Positions 24,386-41,900 of a stretch of 64,000 nt of DNA are shown piece after piece (the stretch's first letter is position 1; the number at the start of each line of letters is the position of its first letter). Under the pieces are notes generated by a model. It did not search any database. It had not been told where the DNA came from and saw only the letters and a program-made list of their open reading frames with translations. Both the position numbers and the translations under genes were made by a program. This DNA comes from Dryobates pubescens (Eukaryota > Chordata > Aves > Piciformes > Picidae). Location: NCBI RefSeq assembly GCF_014839835.1, contig NC_071644.1:9773266-9837265 (forward strand). The letters are read 5' to 3'.

Positions 24386-25170
24386 GGGGTCGGCGCGAGT
24401 CGGCGCAGCCTGCTGAAGTGCGCGCGGGGCGGCGGACACCGGCCCTTAAGTGCCGCCCCCGGAGGGCCTGGCTGCGTCAGTCCGGGGGTGGTGGGGAAAC
24501 CCCTGCCCAGCGGGGCTTTCCGCACCCCTCCCCCCCCCCCCCCCCGCGACCCCTGGCTCTGCCGGGCAGCGCCCCCCGTCCTCCGGTGGGGATTCCCAGT
24601 GACTTCCGCGCGGAATCCCCTGGTGGCCTGATGGTCCGGCCCAGGCCAGCCGCGCCCCCGAAGGGTGAGGGTCTGTGTGGGAAGTCAGTGCGGCCGGGAG
24701 GGCAAACCGGGGGGACGCGTCGAGAAGCCTGCGCACAGCTCCTCCGTGTACGGGATGCTGTGTCTGAGGCAAACTCCGCAGTGCACCGGTACGCGGGCGC
24801 TGCATTCCGACGGCGGAGCCTGCCGGCGCTCGACGCTTCTTTGCGCGGGTCATCCCGGGGGACTGCTAGCCGGGGCCGGGGAGAAAGGAGACGATCGCCG
24901 CCAGCGCGGAACAATCCGCGCCCACGGCGATGCCCAGCCGCGCAGCCCCGCTCGCTGCGGCTCCCCGCCGCCAATCCCCGCCTCTCTTCCACGGGTGTGG
25001 CCACGAGCTGGCGCGGTCGGCACCGGCCGGTGCCCAGGGAGCCAGAGCGCGGCCGCGGCGGGTGCTGGCTTGGCGGGAGCGGAAAGGACAACGCGGAGAG
25101 AGGAGGTTTATTACAGCGTGCGTTACAAAGGCGAGCGCGGCCTGTGGTCTGTGCGCGCCCAGCACGAGGC
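23990..25170. promoter_or_regulatory. TNFRSF9: CpG island over TNFRSF9 promoter and first exons
   Basis: The stretch is very rich in C and G with frequent CpG, covers TNFRSF9 coding exons 1 and 2, and extends about 780 bases upstream. It holds a C-run of 16 (24530-24545) and the kB-type palindrome described separately. Long open frames across it on both strands result from the lack of AT-rich stops and are not genes. Confidence 0.75.
24588..24620. promoter_or_regulatory. TNFRSF9: Inverted pair of NF-kB-type sites upstream of TNFRSF9
   Basis: GGGGATTCCC at 24588-24597 fits the kB consensus GGGRNNYYCC. Its mirror GGAATCCCC lies at 24612-24620. The two 9-base arms are perfect inverted repeats around a 12-base palindrome TTCCGCGCGGAA (24604-24615). 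They sit about 200-235 bases upstream of the TNFRSF9 start codon. 4-1BB is known to be induced on lymphocyte activation, which fits NF-kB input. Binding is inference. Confidence 0.6.
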
Positions 25171-25788
25171 AATTAATTGCAGAGAGCAGTCTGTCGAGGG
25201 TTTTGACTGAAGTCTAGTGAGGGTGGGTAGCAGACAAAACCTCCCCGCGCCAGGAGCAGAAGCCCGCACCAGTTTCAGGAGAGCCCCCAGTAAAGTCCTT
25301 CCCTGCGACTTGTGCTCATACATGACCTGGAATTGAGTCGCTGTGCCAGAGTTCTCGTGGGTGTGTCACTGGGGAACCGGACTATGACTGCCAGCACCTG
25401 CAGGCAGGTTCACACCTGAAGAACCCCTTGAATAGCTCTGTCTCCCGAAGTACAGAACTTTCTCCTTAAAGGTGGGGAAACTCCAACTTGAGCCATGGGC
25501 ATTTTCCGTGGATTACGAGCCTCGGGAAACAGGGCTGTGGGTTAAGTGTTTAGTGCCAGACTTGGAGAAGAACAGAGACTTGGCTCAGCACCCCGCAGGG
25601 CTTGAGGGCTAGCCAAGTTCAAGCGGCAGCAGCACGTAAAAGCTGCTTCGTGGCTGCGTTCTGAGCGAGCGTGAGAAAAAGGCGGCGTCCGCCAATGGGA
25701 AGGGACGAACGACTGCAGGGGCGGACTGCAGGCCGGCGAGGCGGGGCGGGTCCGCGGGGGGCGGAAGCGGCTGCGAGGAGGGGCGGGG

Positions 25789-25816
25789 GCGGCGGCGGCG
25801 GCGGCGGCGGCGGCGG
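25789..25816 (+). repeat. (CGG)n trinucleotide repeat, about nine units
   Basis: An uninterrupted GGC/CGG run lies just upstream of, or within, PARK7 non-coding exon 1, about 32 bases before its splice donor. Confidence 0.9.
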
Positions 25817-25819
25817 GGC

Positions 25820-25848
25820 GGGGCATAGTCTCCCGCGCTACGGCCGAG
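25820..25848 (+). other. PARK7: Predicted PARK7 non-coding exon 1 (3' border at 25848; start not resolved)
   Basis: A strong donor, GCCGAG/GTAAGT, ends at 25848 inside the CpG island. The first PARK7 coding exon, at 28 kb, has an acceptor shortly before its ATG, so an upstream non-coding exon is needed. PARK7 is known to have a non-coding first exon in other vertebrates. The start given is only nominal. Confidence 0.55.
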
Positions 25849-26905
25849 GTAAGTCCCAGCCCGAGTCACCGTCTTGCTTGCGCCGTTTGCGTCGCGTCCC
25901 GGCTCGCTGTGTCCGGCCGGAGCAGCCTCCGGCTCGCGGCAGGCGGGGGACTGGCCGTGGCGGGCCGCCGGTTCCGCCGGGCCGGGGTTCCGCCGCGCGG
26001 AGGGGCCGGGCGCCTGCCGAAGGCCTGCTGGGTGTGCGTTGCCGCAGAGGCGGCGGCCGCGGGCAGGACAGGAAAGCCGCTTGTCATCCGGGGGCCGAGT
26101 CGCGCCGCGGCTGTGCTCTCTGCCGTTGCAGGCTCTGCGGCCTTGACCCCTGCCGCTGGTTGCTCTGAAATCCTTGCTGCGTCCAGTGGCACCGTGGCCT
26201 AAAGCTGACGTGCGAATATGTATGGACGCGGCCTTTCACCTGCCCGGGCGGAGCTGCTCGCCCTCACAGCGTCTTTTGCTTTTGGAAGCTCTCTGTTTGG
26301 TGGTGGCGTTTTGTAATGCCCGTCTTAGAGCTTCTGATTCACCCACCTGCCAGAAGCCATCGTATCGAGAAATGTGCATATACCCACTATGGGGGATATG
26401 TTTAGCTGAAAGGTTTGGTGCACCTGTGTGGACGTGCATGCGGCGAGAGCTTGCTAAGTGAAGGGGTTGTCAGGTCTGTATAGCTTGGCTCTGCCCTTTT
26501 GGAAAAACCAGCCGCCCTGTGGTAGCGTTGACAGCCTGACAGCTGGCTACATGTGCACCCATGTAAAGAGCAGTGTTAATCCCCCAAAGTTTGTCAGTGT
26601 ATTACAGTAAATGCCTAAGAAGAGTAGGAAGAGACTGCATTTTGCTAGATTAGGGGAAAGAGAAAAGCTTTCAGGATCAGGTGGCTGTTTGTATCTAAAG
26701 AACTGATGGGAGTGATGCAAACCTTACCTAGACTATTTTTCTATAGTAAGAAGCAAATGCAGTATCTCTCTGTAGTGGCTGTTCAGGTAGTCTAACCAGG
26801 TTGATTCTGTAAACTTTATTTTTTGCCTTCAAGATGAGTTATTAGGAAACTCCAGTTTGTCCTGAACTTCTTGCTGATACCTTCAGTTTGAGTGTATTTG
26901 TTCAG

Positions 26906-27196
26906 TTGGTCTCTTCTTCCTGGTGCTACATGATGGAATGAGAGGAAATGGCCTCAAATTTTGCCAGGCTGGTTTACGTTGGATATTAGGAAAAATATCT
27001 TTCCTGCAAGAGTGGTCAGGCACTGGAATAGGCCGCCCAGAGAGGTGGTGGAGTCAACATCCCTGAAGGTGTTCAAGAAGCCTGTGGGTATGGTGCTTGG
27101 GCACATAGTTTAATGGTCATGGTGGCGTTAGGTCAGCAGTTGGACTGGATGACCTTAGAGGTCTTTTCCAACCAAAACAATTCTGTGCTTCTACTG
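26906..27196 (+). mobile_element. CR1 LINE 3'-end fragment in PARK7 intron 1
   Basis: The stretch begins TTGGTCTCTTCTTCCTGG and continues with GAGAGGAAATGGCCTCAA, TTGGATATTAGGAAAAAT and GTTGGACTGGATGACC, and ends AGGTCTTTTCCAACC then AATTCTGTGCTTCT. It is the end of ORF2 plus the 3'UTR of a CR1, 5'-truncated and with stops in the reading frame. Confidence 0.9.
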
Positions 27197-28084
27197 ACAG
27201 GAAGGGTTAAACCTGAAAACAGGTGAAGTTGAAGCAGAATGAGGGTATGGTTTTCATTTTTGTGGACAGCCAAACACAGATCTCATTTTTTTAGTGCATG
27301 TCTGGATGGGAAGTCCCTACATAGGAAAATATCCCTGTCTCGTAGAGTAGATGACCTGAGAAATGCCTTACCATACCATGGATGTTTTCACAGCCTTCTG
27401 TTGGACCAGTATGAGTTAGTATATATTTTACATGATGTAGTTACTTGCTTTAATTTAACCTTCAAATGAAAATGTGGCCATTCATATCAATTTGAATTTA
27501 GAAGCCAGGAAAAAAAGACTTAAGCCTAGTTTGTTCCATTTGCTAAATTCTGTGGTCTGCTCCCCCATCACATGTGTGCACACACACTTCTCCCCCACAA
27601 AATTGTGAAACACGCAGAAAATCTGTTGCTGAGGTTTTGCAGGGCCACTGATCAAGGCATTATAAGTCACAGGAAACTCTTAATGAGCTATGCTATGTGG
27701 AAACTAAATACCAGACAGGAGGTCAAAGCTCATGCCAGCCCTTTTTATAAATGCTGATCTGGGTGGGAGTCAGTGGTCTGAGTATGAGTGAGGGTGTGCA
27801 TATTGAGAACAGCACTTACCACCCTTCTGGAACCCTTCTTTCTGGCAGACTCAAGTAAAAAGCTTTTTAGTTGCATGAGCTGCCTGTAAATATAAAATAC
27901 GGCTGGTGAACCATTTTGAGGTGGTGTTAATGAAGGACAATGCAAAAACAAGTTACACATTGTTGACTTTCACCATTGGGAAGGATTTGCACAGGGGGGT
28001 TTGCCTTCTAATCACATTGTCCCTTTCTACCCTCCTCAGTCCCTCCCTTCACAACCATCTTGCCTAGCAGCAACCCTTCAAGAT

Positions 28085-33167
<5,083 letters not shown>

Positions 33168-33447
33168 GAGTGAAATCCTGCTGTGGCACAGGGAATAGGA
33201 CAGTTTTGAATAGAGAGTCTTGTCCTTTGTAGAATAGCTGTAAGATGCACGGTTGTAAGTACCATTTAATTGTGGGTGAAATTAGAAAATGTTTTACCTA
33301 GACTAGGATACCTTCACAAACCAGTGGTCTTTATTCCTGGAAAAAGACCCTGTTAGCAAACAGCTTCATCACAAAAAAGCAGCCAGATCTAATACTTAGC
33401 TCTTGGACAACACTTGAAAAATCACATGGGAAAATGTTTGCTGAGTA

Positions 33448-33453
33448 AATAAA
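33448..33453 (+). terminator. PARK7: PARK7 poly(A) signal AATAAA
   Basis: This is the first AATAAA after the PARK7 stop, 281 bases downstream, with a T/G-rich stretch (TCTGTGTTGTTTCTTTGTGTG) following. The transcript end is expected near 33470. Confidence 0.75.
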
Positions 33454-33591
33454 AATGAATCAAGCCTGCTTCTGTGTTGTTTCTTTGTGTGTTTTCTCCC
33501 AGCCCAGACCTGTGAAACCTTTTCACCACTGTGGCTAGCATCATACTACTCCAAACAGTTATCTAGGATCTCACACAGTTCCGAAGTATGA

Positions 33592-33790
33592 GCTGAAATG
33601 AGGGGGAGTCAGGCTTGGGAACAGGCTCCCTAAGGAAGTGGTCATGGCCCCAACCCTGTTGATGGTCAAGAAGCATTGGGATGACATGCTTCACTTTCAG
33701 GTTGCCCTACGCAGAGTCAGGAGTTGGGCTTGATGACCCTTGTGGGTCTCTTCCATCTCAGGATATTCTGTGATTCTACAGTTCTGTGGC
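33592..33790 (+). mobile_element. CR1 LINE 3'-end fragment downstream of PARK7
   Basis: GGCTTGGGAACAGGCTCCC, GTTGGGCTTGATGACCC, GGGTCTCTTCCATCTCAG and the end ATTCTGTGATTCTACAG are a CR1 3' end in the plus direction, 5'-truncated and diverged. Confidence 0.85.
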
Positions 33791-36700
33791 ACAGATTATT
33801 AAGTTGTAATTTAGCTGTTGTTAAAACAGTATTTTGTTTCCTGTATACAAATAAGGTCATTAATGAGTATTGATTCTAAGACAGCATGGAACTAAATTTA
33901 AAGTGGGAATATTCTTACCTTATCAAGTATTCATGAGTTCCTACAGCTAGCAGATTTTTCATTATACCATTGTAATTTGTCGTCTATGTTGAATGATGAC
34001 AGATCCATTGAGCTATTTATGCAGCCAGTCAGCATAAATTGGGAAGTTTGGAGTTAGCAGACTGCCACCAGTAGCAGTGCTTGTTTCTGCCTACTGAAAA
34101 TTGGAACTTGCTACAAGCCTGGCTTAAAGAAGCATGTGTTAAAGTTGGTAGACAGGTCTTTGGATGAAGCAGTGGCTCTGTATCCCCATGAGAACTACAT
34201 TTGGAATCAATTTTTATCTTTGCTACCTTTCTTTTACCAAATAACCGCTGTTGCCTGTTTCTGTCAGCAAGCATGCTGTGAATATGGCACCTGACTCAAC
34301 ACTGAAGTTGCCACAACATCTGGAAACTTGGTTCTGCATATATCTGAAGTGTACAGTGTGAAGTTAAAATGACTGCATAAAATGTCTTTTTGATTGCTTG
34401 TTTTAATGGAAAACAACTTCATTCATTTTGATAATGAAGTGCATAGATATTTTTGCAAATGCAGAATTAGGAAATGTCTCCATGTTGTCAGTATCTACTG
34501 GAAGAACTGCTTTAGCTGTATGCTCTGCCTATATTTGTTTAGGAAATCTTTCAAGTGTTTCTGGCTTTGAAATATGCTCAAGATATGCAAAAAGTTGTAG
34601 TCTGTGTAAGATTGGACATGTTTGCTCGTTAAATCTGCATGTCTAACTGGTATTGCCATGCAAATGTAAACCAAATGATGGAGAGATTCCTTGTCCTAGA
34701 ATCCAGAGTAATCACTTGGTTTGTAAATGGGCATGATTGAGAATACAGGAAAAGCTGTGTGTTCCTGGGCTGGTGTACTGCTTTATAGCATTAGAATGAA
34801 ACTGTTTCCATGCTTGCATTAGGCTTCCAGACATCCTCTAACACAAGGCACTAATGAAGCAGCCAGAAATTTCATTAGATGTTTTTACTTTTTTATTCTA
34901 AGGCTTGATAGAGCTCAGTTTACAAAAATGAGGATTCCTGTGTGTGCTTTTGGGCTTTCCCATTCCTATTAAAGTAGCAAGTTAAGGGGGGGGAAAAAAA
35001 CCAAACCTTTCAACTTGTGAAATGCCTTTTTTTCTCTTTCAAGAGTATCTCATCCTCACTCTTGTGTCTTCTCTGAAGAATAGTGAGGGGTTTTTCTGCT
35101 GATTCTGGGTTTTAGGCATGAAGCTATAATTGAGTGAGCTCTTTTATGAAATTGAGCCATATTCTCTGACATGGGAACAGTTAAGTTCCTAACAGTTTTA
35201 GGAACAGGTGCGTGCACAAGAAGGCATAGATACTGGTAGCAGTAGTGAATATTTGCCATTCTGAAAACTATTCTTTTTCAGAATCAAGTTAAAAATGAAG
35301 AAGCAGCTCTAAACCAGAAAAAATCCAAGAAGAACACATAGAGAGCGAGAAGTCTGCTTTTGTTGCAGTCCTCTGTCAAATTTCTTTCCAAAGGAAAGCA
35401 AAGTACACCGCACTGCACAGTAAGCAGGCACAAACCTAACACAGGAATGTGCCCCTCCAAGCAACAGAGAAAGGATGTTCTTCCAAAGAGAGAAAGGCAT
35501 TCTTTTAAAATATGTGGAGACAGACACTACCTTAATGGATGCGAAATGGCCTGCATGCTGGTACTTCGAGCTCTAGAAGTACACAAGGGAGCATGCTTGA
35601 TTTAGCAATTAACAAGCATGGACAGCTTGCTAGCTCTTATTTGAATACCCATACTATTTGGTATGACCTAAGTACATGGCATAAACCCCATGGTGACTGT
35701 CAGACTATTTTTTTTGTTCTTTCACCGAAATCATGCATTGTGATGCAAGATAGCAATCCAAAAATGATAACACAGCTGTCTTGCAGCAGCTTGGATGGCA
35801 TGTGACATGGTCGGAAAGATCAGTGTGTGAGAGAAAAGTGGGAATGTGCCAGCTACAGACATAATCACAAGCACTGCACCCACGTGTCCTTCATGTTCAC
35901 ACGCTCCAGAAAACGGGATACGTTGCTGTTACACAGAGACCATGTTGTAGCAGAGCATGGGATGCCATGGTTGAAGTTTGGAAAATAAGCAAGTGAGTGA
36001 ATGCATGAATGAATGGTTGCCCAGAAGTTTGAATTCTGTGCCTAGGGGACTCTGCCTTTCTGCAAACCCAGACACTTGGTGGAGTGCTGCGTAGACAATA
36101 GGCCCAGAGGCAAGGGAATTGATTCCAGGTCTCCTGTAGCCTGAGTACTCAAATCGGGCGATTACCAGTTAGGGGACTAGGCAGCATACTGGTTTGGCTT
36201 TTACTGGCCACACTTTGGCTGGACATACCTCATAGGCTCCAGAAGCATTTTTAAAGTAACTTCATTCCTCTGTATTGTCTAGGCGAGTCGAGTACTCCAC
36301 TGGGTGGCAAAGCAGTTAGGTATTGTGGTGCTTTGTGTGGCATGCAGTCTCTTCAGTGGCTCTAGAGCCTTTCTGCTTTCTACAAAAACTGTTCTGTGTG
36401 CCAGAAGGCATCACTGAGAGGCAAACTTGTATACTTGGGCCTGTTGTTCATTCACTTGACTTCGTTCAACAGCTTCTAATTATACCCTTTGTGCAACACA
36501 AAATAGTGTTTCCTTTTATAGAGTTTGCAGTTCTTATAGATACTTCTGTAGTCTTGCACTATTTAATTACAGGCCATTCTACTAATGGTAGAGAGATGAA
36601 AAAGTAAAGTTGTCCAAGGATGTCATGCAAGCACTCATATTCTAAAGAGCAGGCTTATGTCTAGAGCAACTTGTGTAACAATGGTGACACTGTAGTTTTC

Positions 36701-37560
36701 CGCAGGACTGAAGTTTCCCAGCAGGACTAGGAGCATAATGATTTTATGAGAAAATGTTTTATTTCTAAATACCAATGATGTAACAATTTTTGCAATTTAC
36801 ACTCGCTACAATTCTGAGTCACAGCCAGAAGTTGCCCACAGTTCAGGTGCACAGGCACTCAGTAACAGCTCTAAAGCCTGCAACCGTCCTCTCCTTACTG
36901 ATGGTTAAATAACTTCCTTTGGGAGTCTCAGTGTTCCTTGTACTCTTACAGAGCTGCTGTTCTGAATCAAAGGAATCCCCTGAATGCAAGCAGGAGCATT
37001 TCTGGTGGTGCTTCTCCAATGAAATTTTCATCTGCTGTGTGTTGAACAGATTTCTTCCACTATTAACTGTGCAGTTTGACTTTTGACCATAGCCCCAGAT
37101 ATTTGAAGAACTTCATTTTTCATCAGAATATAAAGTGTAATTTTGTGACTTAATCTTTCCAGTCTAGTAACAAAGAGAACTTTTCTTAAATCTGCACTTT
37201 TATTTGTGGTTCAAGGCTTAGTGGAAAGAGAAGTAATTCCTTTTTAAAGCCTCAGTAAAGTTCCCCATGGATAGCTCTCCAATCTGTCTCCTGGATTCTG
37301 ACCAGAAATGCCCAGAGTAACATTTTCAGGTTTCTGATAGGAGCTTTTGAAGTCGTGTGCCTTATAGCACCACACGCTTGAGACAGACTGTTTTCTACTA
37401 AAGAAATTAGCCTAAATTGCCTGCCAGTTTCTAAAAATTAATGTTTTTTTAAGTGGTGACCACAATCCTTCAAACAGCTTGGAAACGTTTTTCTTTTAGG
37501 ATTGAACACAGCTGTGGGCACTGAGATCCTGACCTTTCACCACACCCTTTCAATATCCTC
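33791..37560. other. PARK7-downstream intergenic DNA, no gene seen
   Basis: Only short frames without recognisable motifs lie here. A G7A7-type run is at about 34986-35000. Nothing resembling an RNA gene was found. Confidence 0.45.
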
Positions 37561-37578
37561 TGCCTGTGGCCCAGGAGC

Positions 37579-37650
37579 TTTATATAAGCTAGGGCTCAGG
37601 GACAGCTTGGGTTTCTGACGGGCCTCGCTTGCTTGGGGGGGGGGGCTTGT
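37579..37650 (+). promoter_or_regulatory. Orphan TATA-type core promoter candidate with G-run
   Basis: TTTATATAAGC at 37579-37589 matches a strong TATA box. Thirty bases downstream a start near 37612 would be followed by a run of 10-11 Gs (about 37636-37646). No coding exon follows. This could be the promoter of a non-coding transcript or chance. Confidence 0.3.
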
Positions 37651-38579
37651 CAATTTGGTTTTGGACCTGCCTTGTTCCTCCAGGACTGCTGGATGAAGTT
37701 GTTGCTTCCACAGGACCTGCTCGGCCTTCCTTGCTAAAGTACTGTGGGGCTGTGCCCCTCACTGGTGTAGGGTGCTGCTCTGGCTTGCATTGCTGTGGTT
37801 TTTGGCTCTGTTTGTGTGTTGTAGAAAAGCTGCTGCTGTTGCTCCCTGGTGGTCAGTACCTCTGTGTTTGGTCTTTGAGAGATGTTTGCAGTTACAACTT
37901 TTTCAAACTAAGTGGTTTCGTCGTGCTGTTCAGTTTCAAGTAGTTATTTTGGGAGAGTGGTCTTCATGGAGTTTCAAACCCACTTTTTAAATTGCACACG
38001 TTGCACTCAAGTGCTGCGAACTCGGGGAGCTGCCTACATTTGTGCATGGAAACGTTTCCAAGTTATAACGAGTTCTCCTGAGAAAGCGTTCCTCGCTTCC
38101 ACATACATGCTCCTCTAGTCTCAGACTCCCACTTTCTCCTGCGTTATTTTGTGTACAAATTGGGAAAAGCGCGCTCACGCTGAAGCCAGCAGCTAGGTAA
38201 AGATAGCGCCTGACTGATAGGGAGAAGCTGTCCTGAGCTGCGGTGACTCTGACCGTTGATTAGCCCAGCACTGTCACGTGTGCTTCCAACAGGAAAGCTG
38301 CAGTTAGGTGAAGAATGGCGGGAAGTGGCCAAAGAAGATGCATTTATCCCTCCTAACTTGACTCGCTGCTGCATCTGACGTGTTAACCGGTTGCGCTTCC
38401 ACTGTGTTTTACAAAGGTGCACTTTCCCTTCCTCTTAGTAGTGCAGGAAGAAAAGCTTGTAAGAACTCGTATGGGCTCCCAAAGACACAGGGTTTGGTTT
38501 GGTTTTTTGACTCCTTCGGTCTTGGAGAGCTACAGAGTATTAATGACCCTAAGCTTTTTAAGAGGAGAAAGAGAAAAGT

Positions 38580-38900
38580 TGCTGCCGAGCCCCGCAGGCG
38601 GCATACTCGGGCAGGTTGGAACCCGGTAACGGCTCGGCTGCCTACGGCTCGGGAGCGGCTGGGCCGGCAGCGCCAGCGCGCCCCCGCGCGGGTCTGTGCG
38701 CCCCCGCCACGGCCTCTTTTTCCCTGCTTCCGGACGGGGCGCCGCAGGGGTTGAGATACAGGCGCGGCTGTGCCTGTGGGGCTCCAGGAGGAGCCGGCAG
38801 GCTTTGGCCTCTCTAGCTGTGAGGGCGAAGGTCTCGGCCACTTTGGGTTTGATATTCGGCCTCTCCGAACTGTCCGGGGCCAAAGCAGGTGAGGGTTCCA
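38580..38900. promoter_or_regulatory. Orphan CpG island between PARK7 and ERRFI1
   Basis: This is an isolated GC-rich, CpG-dense stretch about 300 bases long, flanked on both sides by AT-richer DNA. On the plus strand it ends in a good splice donor, CAAAGCAG/GTGAGG, with the exon border at 38888. No protein frame of known type starts here. A promoter of an unannotated, probably non-coding, transcript is the simplest reading. Confidence 0.5.
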
Positions 38901-41900
38901 CTCGTCACTGCTTTGTGCGTGGCTGGATGGCCGTCGTAAAGCTCAGGCGTTAATTGTAAGCTGGACTGGTTGTAACGCGGCCACCTTCCTCATTGCACTG
39001 CTCTGGGGCATGCAATAACATCCTGCCTTATCGAGGAGACTGGTGCTGGCCAGGTTGGTCTGATGACGCTCAGATGACAGGAAAAGTGTGGCCTGGGAGA
39101 GGCAGCGTGTCCAGAGCACCCTGCAGCAGCTCCTTACGTCTTAGCAGCCTGCGAGGCTGAGCAGCCCTGAGCTAACCCTTACGCCCCGTTGTCCTGTTAA
39201 GCAAAGGCTGTGCCTCGGGCTGTGCCTGCTGGCTCTCAGTCGAGTGGCAGCATGCTCCTCCAGTGGAGAGGTGAGCTGGGGAGTGACCGAAGCCTTGGCT
39301 GTTCCCACAAACAATACTGTTGTGCTGCATCCAGCACAGGGCACCATGTGGCTAACAAATCCTACAGAAGAAAATGGCCTAACACTGGGAATAAACCGTT
39401 TAACTGGAAGCTAAACAGCTCATCATTCAGGCTTGCCCTTCATCTTCAGACCCCCATGCCAATTCTCCATCAGCCTCTGTATACGGGAGGAGCTTACTGG
39501 CACTTGTCTTGCTGCCATCCATTTTTTAAAGTGTGTCTTGGGCAGGGCTGTCCATCCCTGTGGCTTTTAATGAGGTAACCACTTCAGTTCCTTGATTTTT
39601 TTATTTTTTTTTTCCAGCATGATGAGAAGATAGTCTGTGAAAAGACAGCCTCTCCCTCCCACCAGCAAAAGCAATTCAGGCTATTTTAGTTCCAGGAGCA
39701 ACAGAATGTGTCAGGGTGTGTACTGTAATCTCATCTCCACCCAGAGCTGTTAGAGGCCTCTGCATTGCCACGTGCCTGTCACTGTGCTGGAGTGATGTAG
39801 GTTCTGCATCACAAGAGCACCATTCAAATTGCTTAAGCTCTAAGTGCAGGGGAGTGCAAGCAGGATACAGGAAAACTTTTCTTGAATAACTTGTCAACAT
39901 GATAGATGACACATGAAGTCACTAAGTGCAACCTAATATGGTTGGAGTCTCGGGTTTCCTCTGGACCTTGCTTAATAGCCAGTAGATGACAACACAGAGA
40001 TTGCAGGGCAATGAGTAACCTTGCAAAGGTCCTCTTGCTGTTCACTCATGTCTCCCGTGCACCTTCTCATGCAGCAGTTGGACTCAATATGGCATAAATC
40101 GATGTGGTCCTTAGTGTGAACTTCCCTGAAGTAACCTCCTCTGGTAAGCTCCTCAAGAGCTTTATACCTAAACGCTGCTAAGTGTATAAGGCTGTTTATA
40201 TGTGCCAGCTGCCTTTCAGAAGGGTATTTGGGAGTGCTGGTTGTGTCCTGGAAATTGTTGTGAGCATAATAAACACATTAACAAAGGTAAAGTAAATACT
40301 TTAGGTAACAGCAATATACCTGTCACCTGGGTAGGTAGTGGGGCGGAGATTCTTCTTCTGGGTCAAGTCTGTTTGGTCCAGAGACTTCATGTATGGAGGG
40401 TCTCGTAGTATTTTGTCACAATGGCTTCGTGTGCAGTGGTTAGCATCTTCAGGCGGATTCAGGGTGGTGGTGGTGGTGCCAGGTGGTAATCTGGCATGTT
40501 GTTTCTTCTCATGTTTTATGGCAGTATATTTGCACTCTTCCTCCTTTGTGGCTTTCACGTGCCACACATGTTGTGAGCGACAGTTTTAATATTCAGCAGG
40601 TTTTGAGCATAGAAGGGATCATCTCTTCCTCTGAACCACTTTGTAAGGAAACGAATGGCAGCAATAGTTCCCATGTTTCAGTGGCATGCCACTTAAAATT
40701 TGGAATACCTAACACCTTTTCCAAAATTAACCACAACCTGGGATCAAGGTGCACACCAGTATACAAATAATATAGCAACAGTCTGTGAGCAATCATGGGT
40801 GTGGCTTCCATGTATGATTCAGAAAAATTAATGAGTTGTGTGGATGAAAATAGGCATTTGGGCAGGGATTATGCAAGGCCTGAATTACAGCGCAGGATGG
40901 GTGGGGGTAACACCTCTTTCAGCTTACAAATGCTAATCACAAGCTCAGGAGTCAGAAATCTTAGCAGTGTTATTTAACAAACATTAACATATAGTTAAAC
41001 ATTGTGCTATATTTTCAGTGTCAAGGAGCTATGAGAAACAGAAAATTTGTTACGTGTTTTTAAGTGAATAGAACTTGCTTGGGAAAGAATGCTATCAAGG
41101 AAATAAAAGATTAGGCTACTTTAAAAAAATAAATAAATAAACTCAACACACAGAAAAGGCAACAGGCTACCTAACTGCAGAGACCCTACAAGCAGACAAA
41201 ATAATGCATCTGTTTACCTCCACCTCAAATTTCATTCTTGACAATAATCTAGAGAATATGTATTTAACATATAGTTTGTAATGCCATAAAAAGTGTTTGT
41301 AAGGGCCACAGTCTGTAATCATAAGCTTGAAGGGTGGGAATTCCACCATGAGTGATCTGGTCAGCATCTTAACCCTGAATTCCTGACAAGGCTGTTTGAA
41401 CACCATTAGCCCTTGCAAAATTTGTGCCTTTGTCCTGGCCTGGATGGATGCTTTACTTTATCAAGTCAAGCCTACCCCTTCACTCAGACTGCTTAAAACA
41501 AAACCAAGGCTGCAGCAGGAGGAAATCCAGTTTCAGTGAGAGCTCTTCTGCAGTTTCAGTGCAGTAGCAATTGTGTCTGCAGTCTGGGAGCAAACGGAAC
41601 ATAGTAATGGCAATGAGAATGGTTGGTAATCTGAAATTACTTCAGAATCTAATTCTGGTGTCAATCAGCATGCTTTCAAATCAGGTGGTTTTTCTGCTTC
41701 CATTTCTCTTATGATGCAACAGAGACTGAGGGTCTCAAGGGGGATTTTAATGATCTCTGATTACAGCTGTTTGTTATTTCCTGATGTTAGCTAAGAGAAG
41801 TTAACGTGGTGGCATAGTTAAGTAATGAGATTTTTGCATCATCAGGTACTAACACAGCCTCTTCCTTTCTGGAAAAGGTATATTGAGACAAAGATCCTGT

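Larger units (their letters stand above)
25640..26190 (+). promoter_or_regulatory. PARK7: PARK7 CpG-island promoter
   Basis: This is a GC-rich stretch with several GC boxes (GGGGCGGG at about 25742 and 25813-25822) and no TATA box, typical of a housekeeping promoter. It surrounds the predicted non-coding exon 1 and reads toward PARK7, head to head with TNFRSF9 about 1.5 kb away. Confidence 0.7.

Noticed and set aside
24025-25176. Very long open frames on both strands (up to 383 codons) between TNFRSF9 and PARK7
   Set aside because: They overlap each other in several frames inside a CpG island, are Arg/Pro/Ala-rich, and lack any domain. They reflect composition; the true coding here is TNFRSF9 exons 1 and 2 on the minus strand.
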